DNA of 6,174 nucleotides from contig JAEOUK010000722.1 in assembly GCA_016839385.1 (NCBI GenBank), forward strand, positions 1 through 6,174, written 5' to 3'. The notes under the pieces are model-generated. The model saw only the letters and a program-made list of their open reading frames with translations, ran no database searches and was not told the DNA's origin. Below, in pieces: positions 5,111 through 6,174 of this stretch. The position numbers were made by a program, and so were the translations under genes. Each line of letters opens with the position of its first letter. The first letter of the stretch is position 1. Source of the stretch: Promethearchaeota archaeon. Lineage in GTDB: Archaea > Asgardarchaeota > Lokiarchaeia > Sigynarchaeales > MK-D1.

Positions 5111-6174
5111 TTAAATATTCATGCATTGCTTTTGCTGCACATCTTCCTGCACCCATTGCAGAAATTACCGTTGCTGCACCAGTGACAATATCCCCCCCAG
5201 CATATATTCCTGGAAGGTTTGTAGCCCCATTTTCGTCTGTAACAATATTCCCCCATCTATTTAATTCTAAGTCTGGCATTGTAGAGGTTAGGAGTGGATT
5301 GCTGTTATTTCCTATAGCAATGATTGCTAAATCACATTTTATACGAAATTCAGAATTTTCAACTGGAACGGGGCGAGCTCTCCCAGATGAATCAGGTTCA
5401 CCTAATTCCATACGAATACATTCAGCTTCAATAAGACTACCATACTCATTTCCAATAAATCGAACCGGATTATTGAGAAGTTTGAATATTACTCCTTCTT
5501 CTTGTGCATGATGGACTTCTTCTACTCTAGCGGGTAATTGCTCCATTGATCTTCTATAAACGATAGTAACTGTTTCAGCTCCGGACCTTAATGCAGTTCT
5601 TGCCGAATCCATTGCAACATTTCCTCCACCGACCACTACAACATTTTTTCCTCTTAATGGAGGAGTTTTATAATTTGGAAAATCATAGGATTTCATCAAG
5701 TTTGATCTAGTTAAATATTCATTTGCAGAAACTACTCCTTTCAAATTTTCTCCAGGAATTCGCATGAATCGAGGTAATCCAGCGCCAATTGCTATGTAAA
5801 TAGCGTTAAAACCTTGCTCTTTCAATTCATTGATGGTAATTAATTTCCCAACTACAGTATTATAATGAATTTTAACACCATTTTCTATAAGTTCCCGAAT
5901 TTCCCAATTCACAATTTCTTTTGGTAGACGAAATTCTGGAATTCCATAAGCAAGCACTCCACCCCCTTTATGAAAAGCTTCGAAAATATGTACTTCATGA
6001 CCTTTCTTTATTAGATCTCCTGCAACTGTCAGACTAGATGGTCCTGAGCCAATACATGCAACCTTCTTTCCTGTTGGTGGATCTTTCTCGCATATGTAAC
6101 ATGCTTGCGTAGCCCGTTCTGCATCTGCAACAAATCTTTCCAAGTTCCCTATAGCAACAGGTTTAAATTTCTTG
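5097..6174 (-). CDS. gltA: GltA/NfnL-type NAD(P)H-FAD oxidoreductase, glutamate synthase small-subunit family (N-terminus outside window)
   Basis: The family moves electrons between NAD(P)H, FAD and Fe-S clusters, as glutamate synthase small subunit/GltA or as the large subunit of NADH-dependent ferredoxin:NADP oxidoreductase (NfnL). In the 358 visible residues (numbered from the window edge) one sees: PVAIGNLERFVAD (5-17), the usual link after the missing N-terminal Fe-S region; an FAD-binding loop GSGPSS (42-47) with acidic Glu65; GGGVLAYGIPEFRLPK (70-85); a second nucleotide loop GGGNVAMD (182-189) followed by YRR (206-208), fitting NADP(H) phosphate; and GDIVTGAATVISAMGAGR (327-344), the FAD-closing motif. 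The frame continues unbroken to 6173. The TTG at 6143-6141 is internal, because the conserved PVAIGN lies upstream of it. About 100 residues are probably missing. The third Gly of the FAD loop is Ser47. GltA versus NfnL cannot be settled without the upstream neighbour. A stem-loop and T-run ends the gene. Confidence 0.88.
   Translation of the reverse strand, partial: KKFKPVAIGNLERFVADAERATQACYICEKDPPTGKKVACIGSGPSSLTVAGDLIKKGHEVHIFEAFHKGGGVLAYGIPEFRLPKEIVNWEIRELIENGVKIHYNTVVGKLITINELKEQGFNAIYIAIGAGLPRFMRIPGENLKGVVSANEYLTRSNLMKSYDFPNYKTPPLRGKNVVVVGGGNVAMDSARTALRSGAETVTIVYRRSMEQLPARVEEVHHAQEEGVIFKLLNNPVRFIGNEYGSLIEAECIRMELGEPDSSGRARPVPVENSEFRIKCDLAIIAIGNNSNPLLTSTMPDLELNRWGNIVTDENGATNLPGIYAGGDIVTGAATVISAMGAGRCAAKAMHEYLMNSS

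Noticed and set aside
5182..5511. Plus-strand open frame of 109 codons opposite the GltA-like gene
   Set aside because: It lies wholly within and antisense to a strongly conserved gene; its composition fits a shadow frame.
6141..6143. TTG as the start of the GltA-like protein
   Set aside because: The frame stays open upstream to the window edge and encodes KPVAIGN, a conserved family segment, so the real start is outside the window.

Overview
The window is AT-rich (roughly one third G+C by eye) and holds six protein-coding genes, two of them cut by the window edges. I see no rRNA, tRNA, CRISPR array, insertion sequence or phage gene. The organism is probably an archaeon, possibly of the Asgard/Lokiarchaeota type. 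The reasons are TTTATATT-like TATA boxes with no convincing bacterial -35/-10 pairs, GAGGT/AGG-type ribosome binding sites, heavy AGA/ATA codon use, and a ferredoxin-tailed aldo/keto reductase next to a GltA-type flavoprotein. An AT-rich anaerobic bacterium is not excluded, and this assignment is inference, not a measured placement.

Layout. Positions 1-2037 (minus strand) carry a two-gene ABC-2 exporter operon: the ATPase (1237-2037) comes first and overlaps by ATGA the large permease, which continues beyond position 1. Positions 2038-2276 are a 239-base intergenic region. It holds the most interesting non-coding signal of the window: two abutting 18-bp imperfect palindromes (2177-2212) just downstream of a TATA-like box, looking like a tandem operator for the exporter operon. 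Positions 2277-3819 (minus) encode two acetyltransferases 22 bases apart: a Maa/LacA-type sugar O-acetyltransferase, then a two-domain GNAT protein. Positions 3820-3940 are a divergent promoter region. Positions 3941-5083 (plus) encode an aldo/keto reductase with two four-cysteine Fe-S motifs at its C-terminus and a non-canonical active site. It converges on a GltA/NfnL-type NAD(P)H/FAD oxidoreductase (5097-6174, minus, N-terminus outside the window); only 13 bases separate the two stop codons, and a stem-loop plus T-run sits there.

Functional reading. The exporter operon looks conditionally expressed under a trans-acting repressor that is not encoded here. The two acetyltransferases may form a small modification operon with unknown substrates. 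The two redox genes face each other and are transcribed separately; one would handle electrons through Fe-S clusters and the other through FAD, NAD(P)H and probably Fe-S, but no direct partnership can be shown. I found no clear new biological system. The tandem operator and the altered reductase active site are the two observations most worth a second look.
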